Origin: Pseudomonas sp. NFIX28
GTDB taxonomy: Bacteria > Pseudomonadota > Gammaproteobacteria > Pseudomonadales > Pseudomonadaceae
DNA length: 64,000 nt
Direction: 5' to 3'
Assembly: GCF_900107395.1 (NCBI RefSeq)
Contig: NZ_FNPW01000013.1
Span: forward strand, 137,892 to 201,891
The notes below the pieces were generated by a model. That model was not told where the DNA came from. It searched no databases and worked only from the letters and a program-made list of their open reading frames with translations. Each line of letters begins with the position of its first letter. The stretch's first letter is position 1. Both the position numbers and the translations under genes were made by a program. This document shows positions 1 through 7,913 of the stretch, one piece after another.

Positions 1-30
1 CCGCAAGATCGCCGCAGCCTCAAGGCCGTC

Positions 31-54
31 TTCGCCAGCAAGCTTGGCTCCTAC
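31..54. repeat. Single REP half-element
   Basis: The reverse strand reads GTAGGAGCCAAGCTTGCTGG, the core of the common Pseudomonas REP family. No second arm lies beside it inside the window, so it is either a lone REP or the right arm of a REPIN cut by the window edge. Confidence 0.7.
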
Positions 55-61
55 CGCCTCC

Positions 62-95
62 AAAAAAAACGGCCCGGGTCGATGATCCGGGCCGT
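62..95 (-). terminator. Rho-independent terminator after the 111-1349 gene
   Basis: Read on the minus strand, a 9-bp perfect stem (ACGGCCCGG / CCGGGCCGT, loop of nine bases) is followed by a run of eight T. It sits 16 bases after the stop codon of the minus-strand gene at 111-1349. Confidence 0.9.
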
Positions 96-110
96 GTGGT
101 TCATGCCGCC

Positions 111-1349
111 TCAGTAAGGGTTGCAGCGTTGCGCCACGGCCGTGGCCTGGTCGACGTAGGGCCGTGCCGGTTCAAGGTTCCACTCGGGCTTGTTGCGCAC
201 CGGTTTGCCGTCATAACTGGCCGCCAAGTGACACACCAACTGCCGGCGGATCGACCCACCGTTGACGCTGTATTGCCGCCATTGATCGTCGTTCTTGTGC
301 TTGTTGTACAGCTCGGCAAACATCCTGTCGGTCTGGTCATCCTTGATCGCGCGGCCGCATGCGCTGGGCACGACCTCCAGCGACCAGGTGTTGGGCCCGA
401 GCTTCGGATCGTCGCGCTGCACCCAGTTGCTGGACTGGATGTACGAGTCGCAGAACTGCTGCGTGGGTAGCGGCGCGGCGCGGGTGCAGGAGAACGTGGC
501 CTTGCCGGTCGGCGTTCGTGGAAAGTCGATCTTGATGATGTTGCGATCCTTGCCGGTCTTGTTCTTGTAGTCGCGCTGGTTGGCCAGGGCATCGTTCAAG
601 CCCCGCTGATCGCTGTAGAAAAACGCCAGGATCGGCAATTCGTCGTCTTTCGGGTTGCCCAGGCGCAACTCGGTCTGGGTCTGGAATTCACGGCTGTTGA
701 TGACCTTGCGGGCGCCCATGAAATTGCGAAAGGCGTCGACCCGATCCTCGCTGCTCATGGGGTTGCGCATATTGAAGCCGCACTGCAGCTGGTCTTGCTT
801 GCGGTCGTTGTTGAACCGGGTGAAGTGCGCGACCCAGGCCTTGGCGTTGCTGATCGGCGGGGCCATGGCCTGGCATACCGCCTCGGTCTGGGTGGTGTTC
901 TTGTTGTTGCCGCAGCCGCGGTCATCGCGAAAGTCGGTCCAGGCGTCGTTGGGAAACGCGCAATAAACGTGCACCGGCGTCTCGGGCTGGCGAACCAGGT
1001 CGATCGGCGTGATGAGGTAGCCGTTTTGCGTGCTCATGCCCGGGTCTTCATAGCTGACGCCATCGGCGCGCATCCAGGAAGCGGCAAACGTACCCAGTTC
1101 CCTGGCTTTCGGGCTGGGGTTCCAGACATCCCACTGTTGCCCCTTCGCCGGGTCGGCCCGGTGGGTGCCCCTGACCAGCAGCCCCGAACAGTCCGAGGCC
1201 GGGTCCGGCCCGCAGTTGTCGACAGTCTTGTTGTACAGCCCTTCCACCCGCTTCAGCGTCTCGTCGCAGGACTCGGCATGGGCCAGGGCCGTTTGCAAGA
1301 GCAATGGAAATACGAATAACGGGGCGATCCTGTTCAACGGTTTTTTCAT
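111..1349 (-). CDS. Secreted protein with one C-terminal WNLEP-type (DUF2599-like) domain, halovibrin-like
   Basis: Predicted exported protein of 412 residues. The ATG at 1349 is chosen over an in-frame ATG at 1391 because GGGAGA lies at the right distance and a clear signal peptide follows (MKKPLNRIAP, then a hydrophobic stretch ending ALAHAES). The last 110 residues hold conserved blocks (W-x-L-x-V-V-P, R-R-Q-L-x-C, WNLEPARP, C-N-P) that recur twice in the neighbour at 1438-3141. From memory these blocks resemble DUF2599, and pseudomonad proteins of this build are called halovibrin HvnA/HvnC; I could not check this. The N-terminal part (CSGLLVRGT, cysteine-rich) is shared more weakly with the neighbour. 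It has its own terminator. The enzymatic function is unknown to me; toxin or ADP-ribosyltransferase-like activity is only suggested by the name. Confidence 0.7.
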   Translation of the reverse strand: MKKPLNRIAPLFVFPLLLQTALAHAESCDETLKRVEGLYNKTVDNCGPDPASDCSGLLVRGTHRADPAKGQQWDVWNPSPKARELGTFAASWMRADGVSYEDPGMSTQNGYLITPIDLVRQPETPVHVYCAFPNDAWTDFRDDRGCGNNKNTTQTEAVCQAMAPPISNAKAWVAHFTRFNNDRKQDQLQCGFNMRNPMSSEDRVDAFRNFMGARKVINSREFQTQTELRLGNPKDDELPILAFFYSDQRGLNDALANQRDYKNKTGKDRNIIKIDFPRTPTGKATFSCTRAAPLPTQQFCDSYIQSSNWVQRDDPKLGPNTWSLEVVPSACGRAIKDDQTDRMFAELYNKHKNDDQWRQYSVNGGSIRRQLVCHLAASYDGKPVRNKPEWNLEPARPYVDQATAVAQRCNPY

Positions 1350-1437
1350 GGCGTACATCTCCCTGATTAGCCAAAACACTTTGCAATCCATCGGAACGTG
1401 ACTGCACCTCCCTGCCAGTGAAAGATCGACCGGCCAC

Positions 1438-3141
1438 TCAACGCGGCACCGGGTTGCAACCTGCCGCGCGGGTCTCGCTGTCCGACAGCGCCGGCCGGAA
1501 AGGCTCGAGATTCCACGGCGTCTTGCTGCGGTAATTGACCAGTACGCAGCTCAATTGCTGGCGCATGCTGCCGGCGGATTTCTCGTTGTCACGCCAGTTG
1601 CCATCGGCGCCCTTGAGGGCGAACAACTGCTCGTACAACGCCCCCGCCTGCTCGTTGGGCAAGGCGCGGCCCGCCGCCGTGGGCACCACGCTCAAGGTCC
1701 ATTCTTCCTGGCGGGTGCCGGGGTCGTAGCGTTTGACCCAATCGGCGGAAGCGATGTACCGCGGCGCCTGCACCGGCAACGGGTTGCAACCGGCCTTGAC
1801 GGCTTCCTGGGGGGTGACCGTGGGCCGGAACGGCTCCAGGTTCCACTCGGTCTTGGCCGGGTAGTTCTGCACCAGGCAACTCAGTTGCTGACGCATGCTG
1901 CCCGGCGATTTTTCGTGGTCGCGCCATTGGCTGTCGGCACCGCGCAGGGCGAACAGCTCCTTGTACAACGCCTCCTGGTCGCTGGCCTGGATCGCCTTGC
2001 CCTGGGCAGTCGGCGTGACGTTGAGGGTCCATTCGTTTTTCTGGCTGCCGGGGTCGTAGCGCTCCACCCAGGTGGCCGAGGCAATGTATTGCGGGGCCGG
2101 CGCGGCTGGGGTTTCCGGCGTCGGTTGTGCGCCGCCGGCCGCCGTCAGGTCGATCGCCTGGTCGGCGGCCACATAGCTGAAACGCTGCTCCGGCGGCTTG
2201 GTGAAATCCAGTCGCAGGATCGGCACGCTGTAGCCCCGGGCCTGGAGTTTTTTCTGGAAGTTGCGCGCGCTGTTCAGGCCGTTCTCCGGTTTCGGCGGTG
2301 CCTGGTCGCCGCGGGTGGCGAAGTTCTGCGTGCTGTTGACGTTGTAGATGAAGGCATCGATGTACTTCATGTTTTCGCTGCCGTCGTTGGTCGCCGAGGC
2401 GTTCTTCAACATGAATTCGTTAACCTGGGCGCTGTAGGCGAAAGGGTCTTTGTTGGTGGTGTTCACCCGCGATTCATGGACGCGGATCATGGCGTTCCAG
2501 TCGCTGGGTTTTTCCGCGTTCCAGGAGCATTGGCTGTACTGGATCGGTCCCTTCATCAAGCCGGTGTATTTGTGGGTCCATTGCTCGGCGGTGGTCACCC
2601 CGGCCTCGGCGCAGGTGCCGTAGGCCAGGGCGGCGTTGCGGTTGGTCATCACGGTCTGGGCGGAGCGCGGCGGTTCGCGGCTGTCGAAGAAACCGCAGCC
2701 GTACCACTTGCGCTCCGGCCCGGTGCCGCCGTCGAAGGCATAGATACAGGTCCAGCCCTGATCCTTGACCGGCAGCTTCAGGGCTGCCGCGTCGGTAGGC
2801 GTGCGCAGGATGAAACCGGCCGGGTGAATCAGGATGCGGGTGCTCAAGTCCTTGCGGATCCAGGAATAGGACGTCGCGCCGATCTTGATCGCGTAAGGGC
2901 TGTAGTCCCAGGGGTTGAAGGGCCCGTCGTTGACCATGCGCAAGGTCACGCCGCTGCAGTAGTAATGACCGCGCGCGGCGCCAGTGTCGGGCTCGCGGCA
3001 GGCGTCCTTGAGGGTGTTGTAGTTGCGGTTGATGCGGTTCAGGGTTTCCAGTGGATCGAGCGGCGGCTGGGCGGCTACCGCGCAGAATGCCAGGGGCAGG
3101 GTCCAGGCCAGGGCAAAAGACGAGCGAACGGCTCGGTGCAT
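1438..3141 (-). CDS. Secreted protein with two tandem C-terminal WNLEP-type domains, halovibrin-like paralog
   Basis: 567-residue paralog of the downstream gene. The start at 3141 is preceded by a near-perfect Shine-Dalgarno (AAGGAGGTC) and begins a signal peptide (hydrophobic to about residue 24, AQPP cleavage region). Residues 25-345 form the N-terminal region (CSGVTLRM, many aromatic residues and cysteines). Residues 351-460 and 461-567 are two copies of the same domain, each starting YIASA-x-WV and containing RYDPG, SMRQQLSC, WNLEPFRP and GCNP. The copies are far more alike than either is to the single domain of the paralog, so the duplication happened inside this gene. The SD overlaps an RsmA/E-like motif. 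The DUF2599/halovibrin name is from memory. Role unknown; likely an exoproduct. Confidence 0.7.
   Translation of the reverse strand: MHRAVRSSFALAWTLPLAFCAVAAQPPLDPLETLNRINRNYNTLKDACREPDTGAARGHYYCSGVTLRMVNDGPFNPWDYSPYAIKIGATSYSWIRKDLSTRILIHPAGFILRTPTDAAALKLPVKDQGWTCIYAFDGGTGPERKWYGCGFFDSREPPRSAQTVMTNRNAALAYGTCAEAGVTTAEQWTHKYTGLMKGPIQYSQCSWNAEKPSDWNAMIRVHESRVNTTNKDPFAYSAQVNEFMLKNASATNDGSENMKYIDAFIYNVNSTQNFATRGDQAPPKPENGLNSARNFQKKLQARGYSVPILRLDFTKPPEQRFSYVAADQAIDLTAAGGAQPTPETPAAPAPQYIASATWVERYDPGSQKNEWTLNVTPTAQGKAIQASDQEALYKELFALRGADSQWRDHEKSPGSMRQQLSCLVQNYPAKTEWNLEPFRPTVTPQEAVKAGCNPLPVQAPRYIASADWVKRYDPGTRQEEWTLSVVPTAAGRALPNEQAGALYEQLFALKGADGNWRDNEKSAGSMRQQLSCVLVNYRSKTPWNLEPFRPALSDSETRAAGCNPVPR
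1441..2091 (-). repeat. Intragenic tandem duplication of a ~107-residue domain
   Basis: Positions 1762-2091 and 1441-1761 encode two adjacent domain copies with the same motif order and spacing (YIASA, RYDPG, LFAL-x-GAD, SMRQQLSC, WNLEPFRP, GCNP). The paralog at 111-1349 has only one copy. Confidence 0.9.
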
Positions 3142-3145
3142 GGCG

Positions 3146-3155
3146 ACCTCCTTGT
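3146..3155 (-). promoter_or_regulatory. RsmA/E-like site over the ribosome binding site
   Basis: The minus strand reads ACAAGGAGGT and includes the SD of the 1438-3141 gene. It fits the published RsmA/E consensus A/U-CA-N-GGA-N-G-U/A. Since any SD supplies GGAGG, the informative part is the flanking ACA; treat it as a candidate for Gac/Rsm translational control. Confidence 0.45.
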
Positions 3156-3294
3156 CGCAGTGCTGGTGGGAGCTTTGGGAGTCAGCCTAGACTAAGGATG
3201 AAAAAGTGTTGCCAGGAATATCGCGCGCAGGCCGAAGAGAAAAATCAGCGGCTGGGGTTGGGTAACAGGCGGAAGAGAGACGCCGCGCTTGTGG

Positions 3295-3319
3295 AAAAAA
3301 GCGGCGCATTGCGCGCCGC
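3295..3319 (-). terminator. Rho-independent terminator of aprA
   Basis: On the minus strand, a GCGGCGC / GCGCCGC stem is followed by six T. It begins about 15 bases after the aprA stop codon at 3335. Confidence 0.9.
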
Positions 3320-3334
3320 TTCCATTGCTGTCGA

Positions 3335-4771
3335 TCAGGCCACGATATCGCTGGCCGCTGCCTGGCCGACGGTACCCACGGCGAAGTCCACCGCCCCCAG
3401 GCCGGTCAGGTCGACCAGCAGGCTGGTCTGGTCGGTCTCGGCGTAGTAGGTCAGGATCGCGTCGCCGGCATGGCCGGTGAAGCCGCTGACGAAGTTCAGG
3501 GTCGCCTGCCCCGAGGCGAATGGCGCCAGGCCGCTGAGGTCGATCTTGTCCTGGCCACTGGTGAAATCCATGATCCAGTCGGGCGCGTCGAAGGTCGAAT
3601 CGGATGCCGCGCCGAACACGAAGGTGTCCGCCCCTGCCCCGCCCCACAGGCTGTCGCCGCCGCCACCGCCGTAGAGGATGTCGTTGCCGGCACCGCCCTC
3701 CAGGCTGTTGGCCACTGCGTTGCCGATCAGCAGGTCGTTGCCCGAACCGCCGACGGCGTTTTCCAGGGTCACGCCGTGGGCGACGGAGACGTTGCCCACC
3801 AGGCCGCCGACGTCGGAGAACGAACCTTCGTTGAGGTTGATCTTCTGGTTATGGTTGAAGCCGGAGAAGTCCAGGGTGTCGTTGCCACCGCCGTCCCACA
3901 CCGAGAACACCAGCTTGGAAGCCGATGAACTGGCGCTGTAGAAATCGCGCCCGGTGTTGGAGTTGAACCCGTACACGGTGTTGTCGGCGCGGGTCTCGTG
4001 GTTGGCACCGTAGAGTTTCTGCACCGCGACGATGTCGTCCATCAGCGGCGCCGAGGCGTAGGCACCGCCGCCGTCCTTGCTGAAGTCCTGCCCGGTGTTG
4101 CTCTCGCTCCAGTAGCTCATCAGGCTGTAGCCGCGCGTGTCCTCGGCGTAGGTGGCGTCGTTGTAGGTCGGGTTGCCGTTGCCGGCGTTGTAGCTGCCCG
4201 GATGGGACAGGCCCAGGCTGTGGCCGATTTCGTGGGTCAGGGTCTGGCGGCCGTAGTTGCCGTTGCCCGGGGTTTCGTTGACCCGGTACTGATCGTTGAT
4301 CAGGTACCAGGACTGGCCGTCATAGCTGCTGCCCGAAGGCAGGTAGGCGAAGGCCGCACCGCCGGTGCTGACGCTGTAGTTGCCGAAACTCAGGTGTCCG
4401 TCACCGCCGCTCGCGGCTTCGTTGAAGCGCACATTGGCCACGTCCGACCAGGATTGCAGGGCCAGGAACGCCTGGGCTTTCTGCAAGGCGCTGAACTCGC
4501 TGAAGGTGCCCAGGTTCGAGTTGTAGTTGGCCGGTTGGCTGGTGAGGAAGCTGTAGCTGAGTTCGACCTTGCCGTCGTCGTTCTGGTCGTGCCACGACAG
4601 GCCCTTGCGCAGGATCTGCTCGGCCGCCTGGTCCGAGGTGTACGACGGTTTGCCGTTCACCAGCTCTGCGCCGCCACGGTCATAGGCATGGCTGAAGGCG
4701 GTGATCAGTTGAAAGGCATCGCTGCCCGGAGCTGCCGAAAAACCGGCATTTTCTTTGGCTTTTGCCATCAT
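3335..4771 (-). CDS. aprA: AprA-like serralysin, secreted zinc metalloprotease
   Basis: 478-residue M10B protease. Residues 180-190 read HEIGHSLGLSH (three zinc-binding His and catalytic Glu) and SLMSYW at 216-221 is the Met-turn with the zinc-ligand Tyr. RTX calcium repeats follow at about 342-378 (GGSGNDLLIG, GGAGNDILYG, GGAGADTFVFG), then a C-terminal domain with a hydrophobic end (SDIVA) typical of type I secretion signals. There is no Sec signal peptide, as expected. Known relatives lie beside inh and the aprDEF transporter genes; none is present here, so export must use a transporter encoded elsewhere. ATG codons at 4771 and 4768 are both possible. A terminator follows and an RsmA/E-like site overlaps the SD. 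Whether this is the main AprA of the strain or a second serralysin cannot be told. Confidence 0.95.
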   Translation of the reverse strand: MMAKAKENAGFSAAPGSDAFQLITAFSHAYDRGGAELVNGKPSYTSDQAAEQILRKGLSWHDQNDDGKVELSYSFLTSQPANYNSNLGTFSEFSALQKAQAFLALQSWSDVANVRFNEAASGGDGHLSFGNYSVSTGGAAFAYLPSGSSYDGQSWYLINDQYRVNETPGNGNYGRQTLTHEIGHSLGLSHPGSYNAGNGNPTYNDATYAEDTRGYSLMSYWSESNTGQDFSKDGGGAYASAPLMDDIVAVQKLYGANHETRADNTVYGFNSNTGRDFYSASSSASKLVFSVWDGGGNDTLDFSGFNHNQKINLNEGSFSDVGGLVGNVSVAHGVTLENAVGGSGNDLLIGNAVANSLEGGAGNDILYGGGGGDSLWGGAGADTFVFGAASDSTFDAPDWIMDFTSGQDKIDLSGLAPFASGQATLNFVSGFTGHAGDAILTYYAETDQTSLLVDLTGLGAVDFAVGTVGQAAASDIVA

Positions 4772-4772
4772 T

Positions 4773-4783
4773 TACGTCCTTGT
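4773..4783 (-). promoter_or_regulatory. RsmA/E-like site at the aprA ribosome binding site
   Basis: The coding strand reads ACAAGGACGTA just before the aprA ATG, a full match to A/U-CA-N-GGA-N-G-U/A. In P. protegens CHA0 aprA is an established target of the GacA-RsmA/E cascade, which supports this reading. Confidence 0.65.
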
Positions 4784-5047
4784 TCAACGCTGAAAATTTC
4801 CGATAGACCACGGCGACCTGTTAGCGAGATCGTCCTATCACTCGCCCTATTCAAGGCGGGGAAAAACTGACACAGACGTTGGTGCCTCGTCCACGATTTT
4901 TATTGTCCTACAAAACCGCGGAATGGCTTTTCTGCGGATTAAAATCATGGCCCGCGCCCTTGCCAGAGCGCTCCATACGCTAAGCTTGGCCCTAACCGAG
5001 CTCGTTGCCGCGCCCGAGTTCTTGCCTGCTTTTCGAAGGAGTCCGCG

Positions 5048-5344
5048 ATGAAAAATATCCTCCTCTGCTGCACCTTGTCCCTGATCGCCAGTGCCGTCCA
5101 CGCCGAGGGCATCCCGCTGTTCAACGTCGACTGCCCGGGCGGTATTCCGGTCAGCGCGGACGAAGGAGGCCCGGTGTTGATCAACGGCAAAGAGGCCCAG
5201 ACCAAGACCGTCAACGAGCGCTATTTCGAAGCCAAGGGTTCGGGCATCACGGTGGCCATCAGCGTGGAAGATGACGACTCGGTGCTCGTGACCTACAGCG
5301 GCAAGCAAGGCGCCAACGGCATCTGCACCTCGGTCGACGACTGA
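5048..5344 (+). CDS. Small exported acidic protein of unknown function
   Basis: 98 residues with a clean signal peptide (MKNILLCCTLSLIASAVHA, cleavage before EGIP) and a good SD (AAGGAG, 8 bases before ATG). The mature part of about 79 residues is acidic, has two cysteines (DCPGG near its start, ICTS near its end) that could form a disulfide, and looks beta-rich. It is divergent from aprA with about 280 bases between the starts. I do not recognise the family. It does not resemble the AprI/Inh protease inhibitors often found beside aprA, so I do not assign that role. Confidence 0.75.
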   Translation: MKNILLCCTLSLIASAVHAEGIPLFNVDCPGGIPVSADEGGPVLINGKEAQTKTVNERYFEAKGSGITVAISVEDDDSVLVTYSGKQGANGICTSVDD

Positions 5345-5354
5345 GCTACACCCT

Positions 5355-5512
5355 GTAGCCGCTGCCGAGCCCGCGAGGCTGCGATCGGCAGCGAAGCGGC
5401 CGTAGTAGGGGCATCGCGGTTATCCTGACTCAATGCATTCTCAGGGTTTGCGCCTGCTGCGTCGGAATGCCGCCCAAGTCGATCGCAGCCTCGCGAGCTC
5501 GGCAGCGGCTAC
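5355..5512. repeat. REPIN of a second family between two genes
   Basis: Two inverted arms at 5355-5388 and 5480-5512 match almost perfectly (GTAGCCGCTGCCGAGC ... and its reverse complement), with about 90 bases between. The arm sequence differs from the GTAGGAGCGAGGCTT family found elsewhere in the window. It fills the convergent gap between the small exported gene and polB. Confidence 0.85.
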
Positions 5513-5525
5513 GACGAGATGCTTG

Positions 5526-7913
5526 CTAGAACAAGCCCATCTGCCCGCCCACCAGGGTGCTGAAATCGTCCTGCACGAACGGCAGGATGGCGTCCGCCAC
5601 CGGCTGCAATTGGCGGCTCACGTAGTGGTCGTAATCGATGGCCGCCGTGCGGTTTTCCAGGGGCTCGGGGCCGGCCAGGGTGATCACGTAGCTGATCCAG
5701 CCGCCATTCTGATAACGCTGCGGCCGGCCTTGCTGCTGGTTGTATTCGTCGGCCAGGCGCGCGGCCCGCACATGGGGCGGCACGTTGCGCTCGTAGTCGT
5801 CCAGTTGGCGGCGCAGGCGCTTGCGGTACACCAGTTGCTCGTCCAGTTCGCCGGCCAGGGTGCGGCGTACGTAGTCGCGCACATAGTCCTGGTACGGCTG
5901 GTGATGGAAGATCCGCCGGTACAGCTCCAGCTGGAACTGCTGGGCCAGCGGCGACCAATCGGTGCGCACCGCCTCCAGCCCCTTGTAGACCATCTCCTGG
6001 GTGCCGTCGGCGCGGGTCACCAGGCCGGCGTAGCGCTTCTTGCTGCCCTCCTCGGCACCCCGGATGGTCGGCATCAGGAAACGGCAGAAATGCGTTTCGA
6101 ACTGCAATTCCAGGGCGCTTTCCAGGCCATATTCGGCCCGCAGGTGATCGCGCCACCACTGGTTGACGTGCGCCACCAGCGCGCGGCCGATGCGCGTGGC
6201 GTCCGCCTCGGCGTGGGCGCTGCCGAGCCAGACGAAGGTCGAGTCGGTGTCGCCGTAGATCACCTTGTGGCCTTGCGCTTCGATGAGCTGGCGGGTGCGG
6301 CGCATGATTTCGTGACCGCGCAGGGTGATCGACGACGCCAGGCGCGGATCGAAGAAGCGGCAGCCACTGGAGCCAAGCACGCCGTAGAAGGCGTTCATGA
6401 TGATTTTCAGCGCCTGGGACAGCGGCGCGTTGTGTTCGCGTTTTGCCACTTCACGGCTTTCAGCGACCCGCGCGACGATCGATGGCAGGCAATGCCGGGT
6501 GCGGGAAAACCGCGCGCCGCGAAAGCCCGGCACCGACTCGTCGTCCGCCGGGTGGCGCAAGCCTTCCACCAGCCCCACCGGGTCGATCAGGAAGCTGCGG
6601 ATGATCGACGGGTACAGGCTCTTGTAGTCCAGCACCAGCACCGATTCATAGAGGCCGGGCCGCGAGTCCATGACAAAGCCGCCGGGGCTGGCCTGCGGCG
6701 GCTTCTCGCCGAGGTTCGGCGCGACGAAGCCCTGGCGGTGCATCAACGGCATGTAGAGATGGGTGAAGGCCGCCACCGAACCACCGCTGCGGTCGGCCGG
6801 CAGGCCGGTGACCGTGGCCCGTTCGAGAAGAAAGGTGAGCAGCTCGGTCTTGGCGAAAATCCGCGTCACCAGCTCGCAGTCCTTGAGGTTGTAGCGCGCC
6901 AGGGCGGGCTTGTCCTCGGCGAACATGCGGTTGATCTCATCCATGCGCTGGTATGGGTTGTCGATCGACTTGCCTTCGCCGAGCAGGGTCTGGGCGACGT
7001 TTTCCAGGCTGAACGAGGGAAAGCTCCAGGTTGCCGAACGCAGGGCTTCGATGCCGTCGATGATCAGGCGCCCGGCGGCCGCGGCGAAATAATGGGTACG
7101 GCTGCCGTGTTCGCGCCACTGCATCTCTTCGCCGCCGCGCCCCAGGCGCAAAGGCACCGCCAGGCGCCGGGCGTGCTCGTGCAGGATGCGCAGGTCGAAC
7201 TGCACCAGGTTCCAGCCGATGATCGCATCCGGATCATGCCGCGCCAGCCACTGGTTGAGCCGTTCGAGCAACTGCTCGCGGCTGGCGCAGAACTCCAGGT
7301 CGAAATCCACCGCGCTGTCGTCTTCGCGGGCGCGACCGAGCATGTACACCTGGCGCTGGCCGCAGCCTTCCAGGGCGATGGAGTACAGCTCGCCGGTCTC
7401 GCTGGTCTCGATATCCAGCGACACCAGTTTCAGCGTCGGCCGGTAGTCCGGCGCCGGCTTCATCTGCGCCTCCAGCAGCACCCCGCCCTCGCCCGGGGTG
7501 CCGCCAAACCACACCGGCGCGGTGATGAAACGCTCCATCAGGTAGCGCTCGGGCGGCCGCACATCGGCCTCGAACACCTCGACGCCGGCGCGGCGCAGGG
7601 TCTTGTCGAGGCGGATCAATTGATTGTGTTGCGGGCAGTACAGGCCAAGCACCGGGCGGTGCTGGAAATCACACAGGCCCAGGGGCCGCAACTCGACATC
7701 GCGGTCGTCGGCCAGCAGCCGCCGGGCCAGCTCTTGCTGTTCGGCGGGAATGAAGGCCACGGAGGTCTGCACCGGCAAGCGGATCTGGCGCGGCCCGGCA
7801 TCGGTCGCCAGCCAGAACTCGACTTCCGTGCCTGCCGGCGTATCCCGCCAATGCCGGGTCAGGACGAAGCCCTGCTGTAAATCCACCACTGCAACCTCAA
7901 GCACCTGTTTCAA
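5526..7913 (-). CDS. polB: DNA polymerase II (family B, exonuclease-proficient)
   Basis: 795 residues, typical of bacterial Pol II, used in translesion synthesis and replication restart. The proofreading exonuclease motifs are present: DIET at 167-170 (Exo I), NLVQFD at 235-240 (Exo II) and YNLKDCELV at 341-349 (Exo III). Polymerase motif A is DYKSLYPSII at 429-438, motif B lies near 503-520 (KIIMNAFYG) and motif C is YGDTDS at 553-558, with both catalytic aspartates. All residues expected for synthesis and proofreading are therefore intact. It stands alone. In E. coli polB is in the LexA regulon, but I found no convincing CTGT-N8-ACAG site in the 130 bases upstream of the start. Confidence 0.97.
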   Translation of the reverse strand: MKQVLEVAVVDLQQGFVLTRHWRDTPAGTEVEFWLATDAGPRQIRLPVQTSVAFIPAEQQELARRLLADDRDVELRPLGLCDFQHRPVLGLYCPQHNQLIRLDKTLRRAGVEVFEADVRPPERYLMERFITAPVWFGGTPGEGGVLLEAQMKPAPDYRPTLKLVSLDIETSETGELYSIALEGCGQRQVYMLGRAREDDSAVDFDLEFCASREQLLERLNQWLARHDPDAIIGWNLVQFDLRILHEHARRLAVPLRLGRGGEEMQWREHGSRTHYFAAAAGRLIIDGIEALRSATWSFPSFSLENVAQTLLGEGKSIDNPYQRMDEINRMFAEDKPALARYNLKDCELVTRIFAKTELLTFLLERATVTGLPADRSGGSVAAFTHLYMPLMHRQGFVAPNLGEKPPQASPGGFVMDSRPGLYESVLVLDYKSLYPSIIRSFLIDPVGLVEGLRHPADDESVPGFRGARFSRTRHCLPSIVARVAESREVAKREHNAPLSQALKIIMNAFYGVLGSSGCRFFDPRLASSITLRGHEIMRRTRQLIEAQGHKVIYGDTDSTFVWLGSAHAEADATRIGRALVAHVNQWWRDHLRAEYGLESALELQFETHFCRFLMPTIRGAEEGSKKRYAGLVTRADGTQEMVYKGLEAVRTDWSPLAQQFQLELYRRIFHHQPYQDYVRDYVRRTLAGELDEQLVYRKRLRRQLDDYERNVPPHVRAARLADEYNQQQGRPQRYQNGGWISYVITLAGPEPLENRTAAIDYDHYVSRQLQPVADAILPFVQDDFSTLVGGQMGLF

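Noticed and set aside
5048..5344. AprI/Inh-type protease inhibitor
   Set aside because: Similar size and export, but none of the inhibitor family's sequence pattern is visible.
5433..7880. 815-codon open frame on the plus strand opposite polB
   Set aside because: It is the antisense shadow of a GC-rich gene; polB on the other strand has every catalytic motif.
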